NCBI GenBank assembly: GCA_018673215.1
Contig: JABHDE010000007.1
Coordinates: forward strand, 1 to 64,000
DNA length: 64,000 nt
Reading direction: 5' to 3'
From: Formosa sp.
Lineage (GTDB): Bacteria > Bacteroidota > Bacteroidia > Flavobacteriales > Flavobacteriaceae
Shown here: piece after piece, positions 51,787-60,763 of the stretch
Layout of the letters: each line of letters starts with the position of its first letter
Position numbering within the stretch: position 1 is the stretch's first letter
The notes under the pieces: generated by a model
Seen by the model: the letters and a program-made list of their open reading frames with translations, nothing else
Databases searched by the model: none
Told to the model about the DNA's origin: nothing
Position numbers and translations under genes: made by a program

Positions 51787-52434
51787 ATGGAAAAAGACTT
51801 AGGGAACTACCGTAAATCCTATGATAAAGGAGCACTTTTAGAAACAGCTATTTCAGACAATCCAATGGAGTTGTTTCAAAAATGGTTTCACGAAGTAGAC
51901 ACGCATTTCCAACAAGATGAAACCAATGCCATGACCATTTCAACGATTGGTTTAGATGGTTATCCCAAAAACAGAGTGGTTCTATTAAAAAAATATACTT
52001 TTGAAGGCTTTATTTTTTATACAAATTACGAAAGCGAAAAAGGAAAAGCAATCACTGCCAATCCAAATGTCTGTCTCTCGTTTCATTGGGCAGCTGCCGA
52101 ACGTCAAGTCATTATTAAAGGAACTGCCGAAAAAATTGCGGAGAATCTGAGTGATGGTTATTTTGAATCGCGTCCTAAAGGAAGTCAATTGGGAGCGATT
52201 GCCTCAAATCAAAGTTCTGTAATAGAGAACAGAGAAGTATTGGAAACAAAATTAAAATCTTTAGAGGCGGAATACGAAAATAAAGAAATTACTCGTCCCG
52301 AATTTTGGGGTGGATTTATGGTGAAACCCATTGAAATTGAATTTTGGCAGGGGAGGGCAAACCGACTACACGACCGCATTCGCTATCAATTACAAGCAGA
52401 TTGTTCTTGGAAAATAGAGCGTTTATCGCCTTAA
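51787..52434 (+). CDS. pdxH: Pyridoxamine 5'-phosphate oxidase
   Basis: NRVVLLKKYTFEGFIFYTNYESEKGKAI, RPEFWGGFMVKPIEIEFWQGRANRLHDRIRY. TAAATTTG promoter box at 51762-51769. Confidence 0.96.
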   Translation: MEKDLGNYRKSYDKGALLETAISDNPMELFQKWFHEVDTHFQQDETNAMTISTIGLDGYPKNRVVLLKKYTFEGFIFYTNYESEKGKAITANPNVCLSFHWAAAERQVIIKGTAEKIAENLSDGYFESRPKGSQLGAIASNQSSVIENREVLETKLKSLEAEYENKEITRPEFWGGFMVKPIEIEFWQGRANRLHDRIRYQLQADCSWKIERLSP

Positions 52435-52441
52435 TTTAATT

Positions 52442-52930
52442 ATGAAGTCTATCGTTTTTATTCGTCACGCAAAATCCTCATGGGAATACCAACTCCCAGA
52501 TGAAAAACGTCCGCTTAACAAACGAGGTCTGTTTGATGCTGAATTTATGTCTTCTTTAGATATTGTAAAATCATTTCAACCTCAAGCTGTATTTTGTAGT
52601 ACTGCGAAACGCACTCGACAAACCTGTGAGTTGTTCTTAAAAAATGCCATTTCTACAGAAACAGAAGTACATTATTCTGATCAGTTATATGATTTTAGTG
52701 GGGCAGGTTTAGAAGCTTTTATTAATGCGATAGATCCTCGTCTTTCAAACGTATTTATTTTTGGACATAACAACGCACTAACGAGCATTGTAAATCACAA
52801 AGGAGATCAGTACATAGTAAACATTCCTACTTGCGGGGTTGTGAAAATTAATTTCGATACGATCGACTGGAAGGACTGTACAGATGGGATTGTTGAATAT
52901 AAGTTATTTCCTAAAAATCTAAATCCTTAG
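52442..52930 (+). CDS. SixA-like histidine phosphatase
   Basis: FIRHAKSSWEYQLPDEKRPLNKRG, FGHNNALTSIVN. Confidence 0.9.
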   Translation: MKSIVFIRHAKSSWEYQLPDEKRPLNKRGLFDAEFMSSLDIVKSFQPQAVFCSTAKRTRQTCELFLKNAISTETEVHYSDQLYDFSGAGLEAFINAIDPRLSNVFIFGHNNALTSIVNHKGDQYIVNIPTCGVVKINFDTIDWKDCTDGIVEYKLFPKNLNP

Positions 52931-52938
52931 CAGACTAA

Positions 52939-53520
52939 CTATCCATGAATGGATTTGGTGACGCTCAATGTTTTCATGATTTCGGCTTCAAATTCCAAGA
53001 GAGCCTCCCATTTTTGGTCTACTTCTTTTCGTTCGCCATATTGTCTTGCAAAGCCTAAAAAAGAGCTGTAATGATTTGCCTCGCTAATCATTAATTTTCT
53101 ATAGAATTTAGCGAGTTTTTTATCTTCTAAATGTTCAGACAAGAGTCTGAAGCGTTCACAACTTCGAGCTTCAATCAATGCGGCAAGTAATAAGCGATGC
53201 ACCAATTGAGTGCTGCGACTGCCTCCTTTTGGAAAAAACTGCAATAGTTTAGACACATAAGCATCTTTACGATCGCGACCTAAAGTGAATCCACGTTCTA
53301 AAATCAGGTCATGAACCATCTTAAAATGGCTCATTTCTTCTTCAACAAGCCCAATCATCTCTTGAACTAGTTCCGTATATTCAGGAAAACTTACGATCAA
53401 TGAAATGGCAGTACTGGCTGCTTTTTGTTCGCAAAAGGCATGGTCTGATAAAATTTCTTCAATGTTTTTTTCAGCGATGTTTACCCATCTAGGGTCCGAA
53501 GGTAACTTTAATCCAAGCAT
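52939..53520 (-). CDS. miaE: tRNA-(ms2io6A37)-hydroxylase
   Basis: Di-iron ligands: DHAFCEQKAASTAISLI, EEEMSHFKMVHDLILERG, LLAALIEARSCERFRLLSEHL, SEANHYSSFL. Confidence 0.9.
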   Translation of the reverse strand: MLGLKLPSDPRWVNIAEKNIEEILSDHAFCEQKAASTAISLIVSFPEYTELVQEMIGLVEEEMSHFKMVHDLILERGFTLGRDRKDAYVSKLLQFFPKGGSRSTQLVHRLLLAALIEARSCERFRLLSEHLEDKKLAKFYRKLMISEANHYSSFLGFARQYGERKEVDQKWEALLEFEAEIMKTLSVTKSIHG

Positions 53521-53523
53521 ACT

Positions 53524-55272
53524 TTATAAATCTAAATCAAAGGTTTTACGTAAAAGTTCAACGTGTTTATTTTTTTCCACTAATTTTTGATACTTATCTT
53601 CTGGGGTATAGGCGTATTGTTTTTCAAGAGTTTCATTGACAATAATGTCTAGGGTTATTGAAAAATTATTAACGGCTTTTCGTAAGTATTGTAACAATTC
53701 AAACTGCTGGCGTTCTACTTCGATTTTATTAGTCGTATTTGGAAACTCCAATCGAATGGTATTTTCGTTGATGAGCTTTGGTGTATCTATCTGAAGAATT
53801 GCTGCTAGGTTGTATTTTCCGTCTGCTTCTAATTTGGTTACAAAAATATTCCAAAATTTAATAAGTGTTTCAAAGTTAAATGGATCGTTTGGCAGGTCTT
53901 CTTCATCAACCTTGACTTCCATCAATTTAATTTGGTGTTCTTTTTTCTTTCGAATGCTGCTGAGCGACAGTCCCGAAGTTGGACGTTGTGCACTTTTAAT
54001 AACGGGAACAGCTAGTTCCTTTTTAGGATAAGGTGCTTTTGGTTCTTCTACTTTTTGAGTAACTGAAGGGATTTCTTTTGATGGTTCTTCAGACGGTGTT
54101 TCTGAAGTCTCAACCGGTCGAGTGACTTTAACATCAGAAATATTTTTAGATCTAAAATAAGAGGCAGGAATTATGAATCCGCTAGGCTTTTTTTTTTCTC
54201 CATCAAAAGTGATAGAGGCAAGCTGCATGAGACAAAGTTCGACTAATAGTCGCTGGTTTTTACTCGTTTTATATTTGAGATCACAATCATTTGCAATTTC
54301 AATGGCTTGAATTAAAAAAGCTTGAGAAGTCGTCTCTGATTGAGTTTTGTATGTTATTTTTGTATCGTCACCAACTTCGAGTAATTCAATTGTTTGAGGG
54401 GTCTTACATACTAATAGGTCTCTAAAATGAGAGGCCAGTCCTGTAATAAAATGATGGCCATCAAATCCTTTGGAAAGAATGTGGTTAAAATGCAGTAGCA
54501 AATCTGGTATTTTGTTGGCTAAAATTAAATTAGTCGCTTCAAAAAAAGTGTCGTAATCTAAAACGTTCAGATTTTCTGTTACTGCTTTACGAGTTAGATT
54601 TTTTCCTGAAAAACTAACTATTCTGTCAAATATTGAGAGTGCATCTCTCATTGCGCCATCTGCTTTCTGAGCGATGATATGCAAGGCATCATTTTCGGCT
54701 GTAATTCCTTGTTCTTGAGCAATGACCTTAAGATAATCTTTAGCATCCGTAACGGTGATTCTTTTAAAATCAAAAATCTGACAACGGGATAAAATTGTTG
54801 GAATGATTTTGTGCTTTTCAGTAGTTGCTAAAATAAAAATACAATGTTTTGGGGGCTCTTCTAAGGTTTTTAGAAAGGCATTAAAAGCCGAAGGAGATAA
54901 CATGTGTACTTCATCAATGATATATACTTTGTAGTTTCCAACTTGTGGTGGAATTCGAACTTGTTCTGTCAGGCTTCTAATATCATCTACAGAATTATTG
55001 GAAGCAGCATCTAGTTCAAATATATTAAAGGCGAAATCTTCATTCTCATGATCAGTACCTTTACTGTTGATCATTTTAGCGAGAATTCGAGCGCAGGTCG
55101 TTTTACCAACCCCTCTTGGACCTGTAAATAATAAAGCTTGGGCCAAGTGATTTTGATCGATGGCATTTTTTAATGTATTGGTAATAGCCGACTGACCAAC
55201 CACATCCTTAAATGTTTGAGGTCTGTATTTTAATGCCGATACAATAAATGGTTCCATAAAAATCTTATTCAA
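53524..55272 (-). CDS. dnaX: DNA polymerase III subunit tau/gamma (possible internal frameshift site)
   Basis: LKYRPQTFKDVVGQSAI, GPRGVGKTTCARILAKMIN, ELDAASNNSVDDIR, IIDEVHMLSPSAFNAFLKTLEEPP. Confidence 0.95.
   Translation of the reverse strand: MNKIFMEPFIVSALKYRPQTFKDVVGQSAITNTLKNAIDQNHLAQALLFTGPRGVGKTTCARILAKMINSKGTDHENEDFAFNIFELDAASNNSVDDIRSLTEQVRIPPQVGNYKVYIIDEVHMLSPSAFNAFLKTLEEPPKHCIFILATTEKHKIIPTILSRCQIFDFKRITVTDAKDYLKVIAQEQGITAENDALHIIAQKADGAMRDALSIFDRIVSFSGKNLTRKAVTENLNVLDYDTFFEATNLILANKIPDLLLHFNHILSKGFDGHHFITGLASHFRDLLVCKTPQTIELLEVGDDTKITYKTQSETTSQAFLIQAIEIANDCDLKYKTSKNQRLLVELCLMQLASITFDGEKKKPSGFIIPASYFRSKNISDVKVTRPVETSETPSEEPSKEIPSVTQKVEEPKAPYPKKELAVPVIKSAQRPTSGLSLSSIRKKKEHQIKLMEVKVDEEDLPNDPFNFETLIKFWNIFVTKLEADGKYNLAAILQIDTPKLINENTIRLEFPNTTNKIEVERQQFELLQYLRKAVNNFSITLDIIVNETLEKQYAYTPEDKYQKLVEKNKHVELLRKTFDLDL
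54182..54198 (-). other. Candidate dnaX slippery site: GAA AAA AAA AAG followed by GCC TAG in the -1 frame
   Basis: A10 run (plus coordinates 54188-54197), A-AAA-AAG in the correct phase, -1 frame stop TAG at 54184-54182. Confidence 0.6.
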
Positions 55273-55346
55273 ACAAATTTAAAAATTCACAGCCGACTGT
55301 GTAAATTAAACCCTTGAAAATTAAAAGGAGTTATTAACAATTTATG

Positions 55347-55354
55347 TATTTTTG
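55347..55354 (+). promoter_or_regulatory. rnpB promoter -7 box TATTTTTG
   Basis: TAnnTTTG ending 7 nt before the predicted RNA 5' end at 55361. Confidence 0.6.
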
Positions 55355-55360
55355 CCGCAA

Positions 55361-55669
55361 AGCAGATCGCCTTATCGCTGTTCGTTTTAAACGAAGGGAG
55401 GAAAGTCCGGACACCATAGTGTATTATAGTGGCTAACGGCCACCAGTCGTGAGGCTAGGAAAAGTGCAACAGAAAGAATGTACAGGTTAAGCTGTAGTGA
55501 AACCAGGTAAACTCTATAAGGTGCAATGTCATGTATATCAGTGCTTGAGCGCGACACGTGCGATGCTGAAGGGTAGGCAGCTAAAGTTTGCTGGTAACAG
55601 TAAACATAGATAAATGATAAGGGTCACATTTATGTGATACAGGATCCGGCTTATAGATCTGCTTTTTTT
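55361..55669 (+). ncRNA. rnpB: RNase P RNA (bacterial class A)
   Basis: GAAGGGAGGAAAGTCCGGACACC, GGCTAACGGCCACC, AACAGAAAG, GAAACCAGGTAAACTC, GCTGAAGGGTAGGC; closing AGCAGATC/GATCTGCT pair and T-run. Confidence 0.96.
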
Positions 55670-56204
55670 AATTTTCAAAAAAACTAAATCGATTCCCACC
55701 GTAGCCTTTCACTTCTGTAAATTGAGATGCAGAAGATAAGTCCGTGTGTTTTGAATGCTCTATAATAAGAACACCATTGGCTTCTAGGAGCTCATTTTCA
55801 AATACAAGTTCCACAATTCTTAAAAACTGTTCTAGATCAATTTCATATGGAGGATCGGCAAAAATTATTGTTGAAGGTTGTTTTGTTTTTTCTAAAAACG
55901 AAAAGACGTCTGCTTTCACTACTTGAATAGGCATTTCAAATTCTTCAGAGGTTTGCGAAATAAACTTCGTGCAATGAAAATTTTGATCTACAGCCACAAT
56001 AGATTCCGTTCCTCGTGAAGCAAATTCATAGCTAATATTTCCAGTGCCAGAAAACAAATCTAGTACAGAGATGTCATGAAAATGATAGCGGTGGTTAAGG
56101 ATATTAAATAGCGCTTCTTTAGCCATATCAGTGGTAGGCCGAACAGGTAATTTTTTTGGAGCCATTATCCGTCTGGCTTTAAACATTCCTGATATGATTC
56201 GCAT
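55668..56204 (-). CDS. rsmD: 16S rRNA (guanine(966)-N2)-methyltransferase
   Basis: MRIISGMFKARRI, RPTTDMAKEALFNIL, VLDLFSGTGNISYEFASRG, IIFADPPYE. Confidence 0.94.
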   Translation of the reverse strand: MRIISGMFKARRIMAPKKLPVRPTTDMAKEALFNILNHRYHFHDISVLDLFSGTGNISYEFASRGTESIVAVDQNFHCTKFISQTSEEFEMPIQVVKADVFSFLEKTKQPSTIIFADPPYEIDLEQFLRIVELVFENELLEANGVLIIEHSKHTDLSSASQFTEVKGYGGNRFSFFEN

Positions 56205-57031
56205 TATAAACTATTTAGAAGAGTGAAATGTTTTGAACTCGCATTGTTGCTGTAAAGCATTGACTCATTTGGCAATAAACTAACGTGTCTTACATATTTG
56301 TATGCAATTTGATAAAGCGCATCATTTTCGTCTACAGAGCCCATGAGGACTAACGGGAATTCTTCGGGATTGAGTTGTAGTTGTTCCGCAGTAAATAATA
56401 GATAATAGATAAAATCTTCTTTTGTGTTGTATTCAAAACGATTGAAAAACTTTAATTTATTATTTTCAACCACAACGATTTCAAAATGTGAATCCTCAAT
56501 GTTGATATACATTTTTAATAAATTTGAATTTTTTTCAAGCGTTAACAAACGGTTTAAGAGGATGGTAGCACTGTGTTTGTATTCAAAACTTCCAAAACGC
56601 TCAAAAATAAAGTTATTGATGTTCACTAATGGGACATAGACAACCATTATATCTTCGATTGTTAGAGCATCATAGGTAATAAAATCTGTTTTTAATATTC
56701 TAGTATTAAACTTTAGATAATCCACTAAATTACTTTCATCAAATAAAGGCTTAGGTACTAAAGTCGCTAATTCATTATCGTGGATGACTGTAACTCTACC
56801 AAATTGTTTTTGAAGTCCTTCTAAGCGATTAAAATTATGAATAAGGCGGTCTAAAAGTTCTTGAGGGGTTTGTTTTTTATCAAAACGAACGGACTCTAAA
56901 AATTCAATTTTTGAATCCATCGAGTTTAAAACAAAAAAAGAAAGTCCACTCAAGTTTACCTGAATGGACAATTCATATATAGAATCTGATATGTTATTGC
57001 TCGTTAGAATAATTTTTTGGCCAGTTTCCAT
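56204..57031 (-). CDS. DUF3822-like protein
   Basis: 275 aa, conserved neighbour of rsmD in flavobacteria; YDALTIEDIMVVYVPLVNINNFIFERFGSFEYKHSATILL. Confidence 0.75.
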   Translation of the reverse strand: METGQKIILTSNNISDSIYELSIQVNLSGLSFFVLNSMDSKIEFLESVRFDKKQTPQELLDRLIHNFNRLEGLQKQFGRVTVIHDNELATLVPKPLFDESNLVDYLKFNTRILKTDFITYDALTIEDIMVVYVPLVNINNFIFERFGSFEYKHSATILLNRLLTLEKNSNLLKMYINIEDSHFEIVVVENNKLKFFNRFEYNTKEDFIYYLLFTAEQLQLNPEEFPLVLMGSVDENDALYQIAYKYVRHVSLLPNESMLYSNNASSKHFTLLNSL

Positions 57032-57728
57032 TTGTGTTTATTTCATCCATAGACCCTACTTTAAGACTTGGTCCATTGACGCCTTCTACAGATTTAACTT
57101 CACATTCAAGATCTACAAAGTTTTTATCTTGATCAAATAAAAGTACTTTTTTAGAAACTGATGCTTCAAATACGGGGATATTAACACCGTTTTGCTCTAA
57201 AAGACCTGCTTTTAATTCAAACTTCTGACCATCTTCTAAGGTCGGAATATTCATCATTGTCTTATAACGTGGATCAGCTCCAAACAAAGAATCTTTTACT
57301 GAAACAAAATCAAGTGTGTCAATAATTACAATTTCTTTAGTTGTGTCAACACCATAAAGACGTGTTAGATTTTCATCTATGATAGTAGAATCTCTTCGTT
57401 GGGTGATGGTGAATTTTTCTGTTTCAATAAATTTAACCAGACTGTCCCAATTTGCTTGAAATTGACCTGTTACAGTTCTGTGTGCTAGTTCAGAATCCCT
57501 AATGTCTTTAAGGTTTTCGATCACTACTTTGTAACGCTTTTCTTTTAGCTTGTTAAAATTAATTTTCCCATAAATTGAAAAAATGAGAATGTAAGCCAAG
57601 TAAAAGCTAAGTCCATAAAGTCCTACGAGGATTAATGGTTTATATTTTTTTGGGTTGTATTTATCAATTAGATAAATTATTACAATTGCCAAAATAATGG
57701 CGAGAATGATTATTACAAAAGATTTCAT
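56994..57728 (-). CDS. Conserved membrane-anchored protein of unknown function
   Basis: Two N-terminal TM segments then a soluble domain; 38 bp overlap with the DUF3822-like gene. Confidence 0.7.
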   Translation of the reverse strand: MKSFVIIILAIILAIVIIYLIDKYNPKKYKPLILVGLYGLSFYLAYILIFSIYGKINFNKLKEKRYKVVIENLKDIRDSELAHRTVTGQFQANWDSLVKFIETEKFTITQRRDSTIIDENLTRLYGVDTTKEIVIIDTLDFVSVKDSLFGADPRYKTMMNIPTLEDGQKFELKAGLLEQNGVNIPVFEASVSKKVLLFDQDKNFVDLECEVKSVEGVNGPSLKVGSMDEINTNGNWPKNYSNEQ

Positions 57729-57845
57729 ATTTTTTATAAATTGTAATGAGACTTGACAAATCTACAATTTTTTTTTGTTCAATAAAGTGAATGTTACTAA
57801 AAATCATTTCTATATTTGAATAATTATATATCTTCACATAATCCA

Positions 57846-59270
57846 ATGGATACAAATGATTTTTTTAGGTTACTAAAAACTAGTTTTCCTTTTACTCCAA
57901 CTGCTAAGCAAGACATTGGTTTGCAGCAACTTTCTAACTTTATTTTTAGTAAGGTTGCTAATGAGCTCTTTGTTTTAAAAGGGTATGCTGGCACAGGAAA
58001 AACAACCATTATAGGGGTTCTTGTGAAAAACTTATGGAAAGCTGAGAAAAATGCAGTTTTGTTAGCGCCAACAGGAAGGGCGGCAAAAGTCATTAGCAAC
58101 TATTCACAGAAAGAAGCGTTTACTATCCACAAGAAAATTTATGTTCCACGCTCTGAAAAAAACGGTAAAATTTCATTTGTACTCGCTCCAAATAAACATA
58201 AGAAAACGCTTTTTATCGTGGATGAAGCGTCCATGATTTCAGATATTTCCAATCAAGCAAAATTGTTTGGAACAGGTTCATTATTAGATGATTTGATCCA
58301 ATATGTATATTCTGGATTTCAGTGCAAATTGTTATTAATTGGAGATACGGCCCAGTTGCCGCCAGTAAAGTTAGATTTGAGTCCCGCATTAAACGAATCA
58401 AATTTAGAACTGAATTATAATAAAGAAGTCCTTCGATTAGAGTTGGATGAAGTGGTGAGGCAAGGAGAAGACTCTGGGATATTGTTTAACGCAACTCATT
58501 TAAGAGAAGCCATTTCAAATTCATTTTTTGATTCTTTTGAATTCAATTTGAATGGATTCAAGGATATTGTTCGTTTAAACGATGGCTACGAAATTATGGA
58601 CGCCATAAATGATGCTTATAGTAATTTAGGAAATGAAGAAACCGCTTTGATAGTGCGATCTAATAAACGTGCCAACCTCTATAACGAGCAAATTCGTTCC
58701 CGTATTTTATTTAATGAAAATGAATTAACTGCGGGTGATTTTTTGATGATTGTAAAAAATAACTACTTCTGGTTAAACCCCACCAGTGAGGCAGGGTTTA
58801 TTGCCAATGGAGATATTATTGAGGTGTTAGAAGTTTTTAGTGTTAAAGAATTGTATGGATTTCGTTTTGCAGAAGTTAAAATACGCATGGTAGATTATCC
58901 TAAAATGCGTCCCTTTGAAACGGTTTTAATGTTAGATACTATAACTTTAGAAACACCCTCTTTGCCCTACGAAGAATCCAATAAATTATATCAAGAAATA
59001 TTAAAAGATTTTGAAGACGAACCATCTTCTTACAAAAGATTCCTTGGGGTGAAAAAAAGCAAATACCTCAATTCGTTACAAGTAAAATTTTCTTATGCTA
59101 TCACCTGTCATAAATCACAAGGGGGGCAATGGAATACTGTATTTGTAGAGCAGCCCTATTTGCCAAATGGCATCGATCGTGACTATTTGCGATGGCTCTA
59201 TACAGCCATTACACGTGCTAAAGAAAAATTGTATCTTATAGGATTTCAAGACAATTATTTTGAAAGCTAA
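57846..59270 (+). CDS. RecD-like/UvrD-C ATP-dependent helicase (AAA family)
   Basis: LKGYAGTGKTTIIGVLVKNL, LAPTGRAAKVIS, IVDEASMISD, LLLIGDTAQLPPV, VKFSYAITCHKSQGGQWNTVFVE, RDYLRWLYTAITRAKEKLYLIGF. ATG at 57846 preferred. Confidence 0.92.
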   Translation: MDTNDFFRLLKTSFPFTPTAKQDIGLQQLSNFIFSKVANELFVLKGYAGTGKTTIIGVLVKNLWKAEKNAVLLAPTGRAAKVISNYSQKEAFTIHKKIYVPRSEKNGKISFVLAPNKHKKTLFIVDEASMISDISNQAKLFGTGSLLDDLIQYVYSGFQCKLLLIGDTAQLPPVKLDLSPALNESNLELNYNKEVLRLELDEVVRQGEDSGILFNATHLREAISNSFFDSFEFNLNGFKDIVRLNDGYEIMDAINDAYSNLGNEETALIVRSNKRANLYNEQIRSRILFNENELTAGDFLMIVKNNYFWLNPTSEAGFIANGDIIEVLEVFSVKELYGFRFAEVKIRMVDYPKMRPFETVLMLDTITLETPSLPYEESNKLYQEILKDFEDEPSSYKRFLGVKKSKYLNSLQVKFSYAITCHKSQGGQWNTVFVEQPYLPNGIDRDYLRWLYTAITRAKEKLYLIGFQDNYFES

Positions 59271-59356
59271 TCTTCAGAAGATTCGCCATTATTCAAATTG
59301 CAAAAAAAAATGTATTTTTGTTCATCGATTAATCAATATAAATAACCTGAATCTAA

Positions 59357-60091
59357 ATGAAAATAATAGCCATGATTCCTGCTCGTTACGATTCATCCCG
59401 TTTTCCAGGAAAACTAATGCAGGATTTAGGCGGTAAAAGTGTTATTCTTAGAACCTACCAAGCCACCATTAGCACCAACTTGTTTAGTGAAGTGTATGTA
59501 GTAACAGATAGTGAAATTATATCTGAAGAAATCAAAGCTCACGGAGGTAAAGTATTTATGAGTCAGAAAACTCATGAATCTGGAAGTGACCGTATTGCAG
59601 AAGCTGCTGAAGCTATGGATTGTGATATTGTAGTTAATGTTCAAGGGGACGAGCCTTTTACAGATAAAGAGAGCTTACAAAAAGTTTTGAACGAATTTAA
59701 AAACGATCCTGAAAAAGAAATTGATTTAGCTTCTTTAATGATCCACATTACAGACCCTGAAGAAATCCAAAATAAAAACGCTGTAAAGGTAATTGTAGAT
59801 CAACGTCATTTTGCGCTTTATTTTTCAAGAAGTCCAATCCCTTTTTCTAGGGATAAAACAGTTGACACTAAATATTTTAAACACAAAGGCGTTTATGCTT
59901 TTAGAAAACAGGCGCTGCTGGATTTCACCAAACTTCCAATGCAAATGTTGGAAGCCTCTGAAAAAATTGAATGCATTCGTTATTTAGAATTTGGAAAAAA
60001 AATCAAAATGGTTGAAACTGATGTTCACGGGATAGAGATAGATACACCCGAAGATTTGATAAACGCCAACAACTATTGGAAGACAAATTAA
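59357..60091 (+). CDS. kdsB: 3-deoxy-manno-octulosonate cytidylyltransferase (CMP-Kdo/Kdo8N synthetase)
   Basis: [77 protein letters not shown]. Confidence 0.96.
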   Translation: MKIIAMIPARYDSSRFPGKLMQDLGGKSVILRTYQATISTNLFSEVYVVTDSEIISEEIKAHGGKVFMSQKTHESGSDRIAEAAEAMDCDIVVNVQGDEPFTDKESLQKVLNEFKNDPEKEIDLASLMIHITDPEEIQNKNAVKVIVDQRHFALYFSRSPIPFSRDKTVDTKYFKHKGVYAFRKQALLDFTKLPMQMLEASEKIECIRYLEFGKKIKMVETDVHGIEIDTPEDLINANNYWKTN

Positions 60092-60106
60092 TTAATAAAA
60101 TTAATA

Positions 60107-60727
60107 TTGAAAAAGATAGACTTAACCACTTGGAATCGCAAAAACCATTTTAATCATTTTAATGCATTATTAAACCCTTATTTTGCTGTGACTATTCCTT
60201 TTGATGTGTCCTTAGCTTATAAGAAATCAAAGGCGACTGACTCAAGTTTCTTTGCCATTTATTTGCATGAATGTATGAAAGCAATTAATGCCGTTGAAAA
60301 TTTCAAGTATAGGATTATAGACAACGAAGTCTTCGAATGCGATACAATCCATGCTTCTGCAACTCTATTAAGAGCCGATAACACTTTTGGCTTTAGCTTT
60401 ATTAATTTCTCAGAAAACTTTAACGAATTTAATGCCAATATTCAAAAAGAAAAACAACGTATTAATGAGACTACAGATCTTTATCCCCCAGTTAATGGAT
60501 TGAATTGTATTCATTGTTCTACACTGCCTTGGTTTTCTTTTACGTCCCAAAATGAACCCTTTTCTGGAGTTAAAGACTCTATACCCAAATTAGCATTTAG
60601 TAAAACCTACAAAGACAATAATTCATTATTGATGAATGTAGGGATCAGTGTCAACCATGCCTTAATGGATGGCTATCACGTTGGTCAATTTGCTGAACTA
60701 TTTCAAAAAAACCTTAACCTCCCATAG
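60107..60727 (+). CDS. CatA-like (chloramphenicol acetyltransferase fold) acyltransferase
   Basis: TTG start; VGISVNHALMDGYHVGQFAELFQ (HxxxDGxH active site). Confidence 0.88.
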   Translation: MKKIDLTTWNRKNHFNHFNALLNPYFAVTIPFDVSLAYKKSKATDSSFFAIYLHECMKAINAVENFKYRIIDNEVFECDTIHASATLLRADNTFGFSFINFSENFNEFNANIQKEKQRINETTDLYPPVNGLNCIHCSTLPWFSFTSQNEPFSGVKDSIPKLAFSKTYKDNNSLLMNVGISVNHALMDGYHVGQFAELFQKNLNLP

Positions 60728-60763
60728 TAAGTTACTGTGGATAAATACTACCATGTTATGAAT

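Noticed and set aside
60107-60727. Chloramphenicol resistance gene
   Set aside because: CAT fold and active site present, but the chromosomal context is LPS/lipid genes and CAT-like proteins often have other substrates.
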